Part shown: positions 61,502 to 64,000 of the stretch, one piece after another
Layout: each line of letters starts with the position of its first letter
Position numbering within the stretch: the stretch's first letter is position 1
Source: Deinococcus aerolatus
GTDB taxonomy: Bacteria; Deinococcota; Deinococci; Deinococcales; Deinococcaceae
Length of the DNA: 64,000 nucleotides
Assembly (NCBI RefSeq): GCF_014647055.1
Contig: NZ_BMOL01000006.1
Location: 124,001-188,000, forward strand
Reading direction: 5' to 3'
Notes under the pieces: model-generated
What the model saw: only the letters and a program-made list of their open reading frames with translations
What the model was told of the DNA's origin: nothing
The model's database searches: none
Program-made: the position numbers and the translations under genes

Positions 61502-62964
61502 ACAAGCCAGTTACCCTGGGCCTGGACCTCGGCACCAGCGGCGTCAAGGTGGTGGCGCTGGACGCGGGCGGGCAGGTGGTCGCCAGCGCCGCGCGCACCT
61601 ACCCGCTGCTGACCCCACAGCCCGGCTGGACCGAGCAGCGCCCGCAGGACTGGGCGGCCGCCAGTCTGGACGCGCTGGCCAGCGTGGCCGACACCCTCAG
61701 GGCAGGCGGCTGGACCCCCCTGGCTCTGGGTCTCAGCGGGCAGATGCACGGCGCAGTGTTTCTGGACGCGTCCGGCGACGTGATCCGCCCCGCCCCCCTG
61801 TGGAATGACCAGCGCACCGGAGCGGCGGTGGACGAGATCGAGGGCAGCATTCCCCGTGGGGAACTGATCGCCCGCACCGGCAACCGCGCGGTGACCGGGT
61901 TTCAGTTGCCCAAGCTGCTGTGGCTGCGCGCAGCAGAGCCGCAGAACTTCGCCCGCCTTCACAAGGTGCTGCTGCCCAAGGACTACCTGGGCCACGTGCT
62001 GACCGGTCAGTTCTTCACCGAACCGTCCGACGCCTCCGGCACCGGGGCCCTGAATCTGGCGGCCAGGACCTGGGATATGGACGTGTTGGGTGCCCTGTCG
62101 CTGAACGTCAATCTGTTCCCCGAGGTGGTGGAGTCCTGGGCGGTGGTGGGCCGGCTTCTGCCTGAGGTGGCGGCGCAGACAGGACTCCCGGCTGACCTCA
62201 AGGTCGTGGCGGGCGGCGGCGACAACGCAGCTGCGGGCATCGGGCTGGGGCTGGGCGCGCACCGGCCCGGCGTGGGCAGCGTCAGCCTGGGCACCAGCGG
62301 CGTGCTGTTCGCCCCGCTGGACACGCCCACCCCCGACCCGCTGGGCCGGGTCCATCTGTTTGCCCACGCCGACGGCGGCTACCACCTGCTGGGCGTCACG
62401 CTGGCCTGCGCCGGGGCGCTGCAGTGGTTCCGCGACACCCTGGCCCCGGACGCGGACTTCGCGGCCCTGCTGGCCGAAGCAGGCACGGTGCCGGACGGCG
62501 CGGAGGGCGTCACCTTCCTGCCCTACCTGGCCGGAGAGCGCAGCCCCCTGATGAACCCCGATCTGCGCGGTTCGTGGGCCGGCCTGAGCCTGGCGCACCG
62601 CCGCCCGCATCTGATCCGCGCGTTGCTGGAAGGCACCGTCTGCGCGCTGGCCGACACCTACCGGGTGATGCGGCCCATCTCCAGCCTGGAGACCCTGCTG
62701 GCCACGGGCGGCGGCGCCCGCAGTGGGTTGTGGCTGGGAATGGTCAGCGGCGCGCTGGACCTGCCGGTGCAGCATATCGGTCACGCCCCGGGGGCGGCCG
62801 AGGGCGCGGCCCTGCTCGCCATGCCCGCCGCCGGGCTGTTTCCCGACCTGCAGGCGGTTATGGACACGCTCAGGCCCCAGGGGAAGGCCGTCCCGCCGCA
62901 GCCGGTGGAACAGGCCCTGAAGCAGCATGCGCAGGCCCTGAGGGGGTTGCCAGGCACGCCGTGA
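61498..62964 (+). CDS. xylB: Xylulokinase
   Basis: 488 aa FGGY-family kinase making D-xylulose-5-phosphate for the pentose phosphate pathway. [22 protein letters not shown] is the P-loop region, [29 protein letters not shown] is the xylulokinase substrate motif, [18 protein letters not shown] and [15 protein letters not shown] bind ATP, and [31 protein letters not shown] is typical of the C-terminal half. Overlaps the xylA stop by ATGA. The 70 bases after it hold no gene and no clear terminator. Confidence 0.96.
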   Translation: MNKPVTLGLDLGTSGVKVVALDAGGQVVASAARTYPLLTPQPGWTEQRPQDWAAASLDALASVADTLRAGGWTPLALGLSGQMHGAVFLDASGDVIRPAPLWNDQRTGAAVDEIEGSIPRGELIARTGNRAVTGFQLPKLLWLRAAEPQNFARLHKVLLPKDYLGHVLTGQFFTEPSDASGTGALNLAARTWDMDVLGALSLNVNLFPEVVESWAVVGRLLPEVAAQTGLPADLKVVAGGGDNAAAGIGLGLGAHRPGVGSVSLGTSGVLFAPLDTPTPDPLGRVHLFAHADGGYHLLGVTLACAGALQWFRDTLAPDADFAALLAEAGTVPDGAEGVTFLPYLAGERSPLMNPDLRGSWAGLSLAHRRPHLIRALLEGTVCALADTYRVMRPISSLETLLATGGGARSGLWLGMVSGALDLPVQHIGHAPGAAEGAALLAMPAAGLFPDLQAVMDTLRPQGKAVPPQPVEQALKQHAQALRGLPGTP

Positions 62965-63034
62965 ACTGAGTGGGCGGTCTGAGGGACACGGCAGCAAGAC
63001 AAGAGCAGGCCAGTCACCCTGTCTGCAGGCCGAC

Positions 63035-64000
63035 TCAGCCGCCCGGCACCCCGGCCTCCCCGAAGGTCCGCATTTCGCGCAGGGTGGCGGCCGCCGCCAG
63101 CAGCAGGGGCGCGGCCAGCACACCACCCGTGCCCTCGCCCAGGCGCAGCCCCAGCCGGAACATGGGCTTCAGGTTCAGGGCAGTGAGCTGGGCCGCGTGG
63201 CCGATCTCGGCGCACTCGCCTGCCGGAAACAGGAAGTCGCGCAGGGCCGGAACCAGGGCCACGCCCACCAGCGCGGCGCTGCCCTCCACGAAGCCGTCCA
63301 GCACCACCGCCCGGCGCAGGGCGGCGGCCTGGAGCATCATGCCCAGCATGGCGGCAATTTCAAACCCGCCAAACTCGGCCAGCACCGCCAGAGGATCGGT
63401 GACAGGAGTGCGGGCCAGCGCCTCCCGCACGGCACAGAGCTTGCGGGCCAGGCCGGCGTCGTCCACGCCGGTGCCGCGTCCCGTTACCTGGGCCGGGTCC
63501 ACGTTCAGGAGCCGGGCGGTCAGGGCGGCTGCGGGGGTGGTGTTGCCGATGCCCATCTCGCCGGGCACGATCAGGTCGGCGCCGTCCCTGGCGGCGCGGC
63601 GGACCAGCGCGGCACCGGCCAGGATCAGCGTTTCGGTTTCGCTGCGGGTCATGGCCGCCTCGCGGCGCAGGTCACGGGTGCCGCGCCGCACGGACGCGCG
63701 GATCAGTGCCGGATGGTCCGGCAACGCGGCGCCGACCCCCGCGTCCATCACGTACACGCGCGCGCCCACCGTCCGGGCGATGGCGTTGACAGCCGCCCCC
63801 CCCGGCCCGGCAGGCGTGTCGGCCAGGAAGTTCATCACCATCGCGGGCGTAACCTCGGGCGGGTAGGCACTGACCCCACCGGCGGCCACCCCATGGTCCC
63901 CCGCCGCCACCAGCACGGCCACGCCGCGTGGATGGGGCCTCGCGCTGGCAAAGACGCCCGCGAGCCGCACGCCCATGTTTTCAAGATCGCCCAGCGCCCC
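63035..64000 (-). CDS. cobT: Nicotinate-nucleotide-dimethylbenzimidazole phosphoribosyltransferase, N-terminus outside window
   Basis: 321 codons are visible, open to the window edge; the last bases read GALGDLEN before MGVRLAGV, so the real N-terminus (about 30 residues) lies further right. It transfers ribose phosphate from nicotinate mononucleotide to dimethylbenzimidazole in the lower-ligand branch of cobalamin synthesis. Motifs: VLVAAGDHGVAAGGVSAYPPEVTPAMVMNFL, GEMGIGNTTPAAALTARLL, GRGTGVDDAGLARK, GGFEIAAMLGMML, and the catalytic Glu region GEGTGGVLAAPLLLAA near the end. Convergent with xylB. Confidence 0.93.
   Translation of the reverse strand, partial: GALGDLENMGVRLAGVFASARPHPRGVAVLVAAGDHGVAAGGVSAYPPEVTPAMVMNFLADTPAGPGGAAVNAIARTVGARVYVMDAGVGAALPDHPALIRASVRRGTRDLRREAAMTRSETETLILAGAALVRRAARDGADLIVPGEMGIGNTTPAAALTARLLNVDPAQVTGRGTGVDDAGLARKLCAVREALARTPVTDPLAVLAEFGGFEIAAMLGMMLQAAALRRAVVLDGFVEGSAALVGVALVPALRDFLFPAGECAEIGHAAQLTALNLKPMFRLGLRLGEGTGGVLAAPLLLAAAATLREMRTFGEAGVPGG

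Overview
The window is high-GC, gene-dense chromosomal DNA that most resembles a Deinococcus. The evidence is gene content (split YnjBCD-type transporter, YfaS-type alpha-2-macroglobulin, fused PxpBC, short PucR regulator, short-form xylose isomerase) and, more tellingly, many -10-like hexamers (TANNNT) lying 5-8 nt before a start codon with no Shine-Dalgarno sequence. That leaderless layout is known to be very common in Deinococcus. The genus assignment is inference; no rRNA or tRNA gene was seen.

Layout. 1-2250: two oligopeptide ABC permeases of an operon that starts left of the window. 2371-3925: a patch of broken genes (frameshifted binding-protein start, HD-GYP tail, orphan IS1-type InsA, methyltransferase tail). 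3966-7352 (-): a second peptide ABC operon. 7442-12332 (+): anmK, a DUF1175 protein, a K+/H+-type antiporter and a tyrosine recombinase, several with leaderless promoters. 12346-17159 (-): a YnjBCD-like ABC operon joined to an acyltransferase. 17351-24228 (-): methyltransferase, alcohol dehydrogenase, HEXXH peptidase and a large alpha-2-macroglobulin.

24358-35860 is a complete glycerol uptake and catabolism locus: a SorC-type regulator diverges from glpS-glpT-glpP-glpQ-glpU-glpV, followed by glpK and glpD. The gene set matches the rhizobial glycerol ABC system. Two promoters, glpS and glpD, share a GAAC-N4-GTTC operator, with two sites spaced 21 bp apart at each, which I infer to be the SorC regulator's targets. 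36098-40488: paaK, a GNAT acetyltransferase and two secreted proteins. 40624-46173 (-): FAD oxidoreductase, SDR, 5-oxoprolinase PxpBC/PxpA, and a Cys/Met-metabolism PLP enzyme. 46269-50102 (+): PucR-type regulator, class III aminotransferase, methylmalonate-semialdehyde dehydrogenase. 50099-52960 (-): a UDG-superfamily protein and a molybdopterin oxidoreductase. 53084-62964 (+): a pentose cluster (ABC transporter, sugar isomerase-like TIM barrel, Gfo/Idh/MocA dehydrogenase, LacI regulator, xylA, xylB) with two identical GAAATCGATTTC operators. The window ends inside cobT (-).

The least expected structure is a recurring one: very short ORFs that end by overlapping the start codon of the real gene (before anmK, the recombinase, glpS, the aminotransferase and xylA), plus mini-ORFs bridging gaps in the glp operon. 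They suggest translation coupling from leader peptides, two of them on leaderless messages. The anmK promoter also carries three TGGT half-sites at exactly 11-bp spacing in place of a -35 element.
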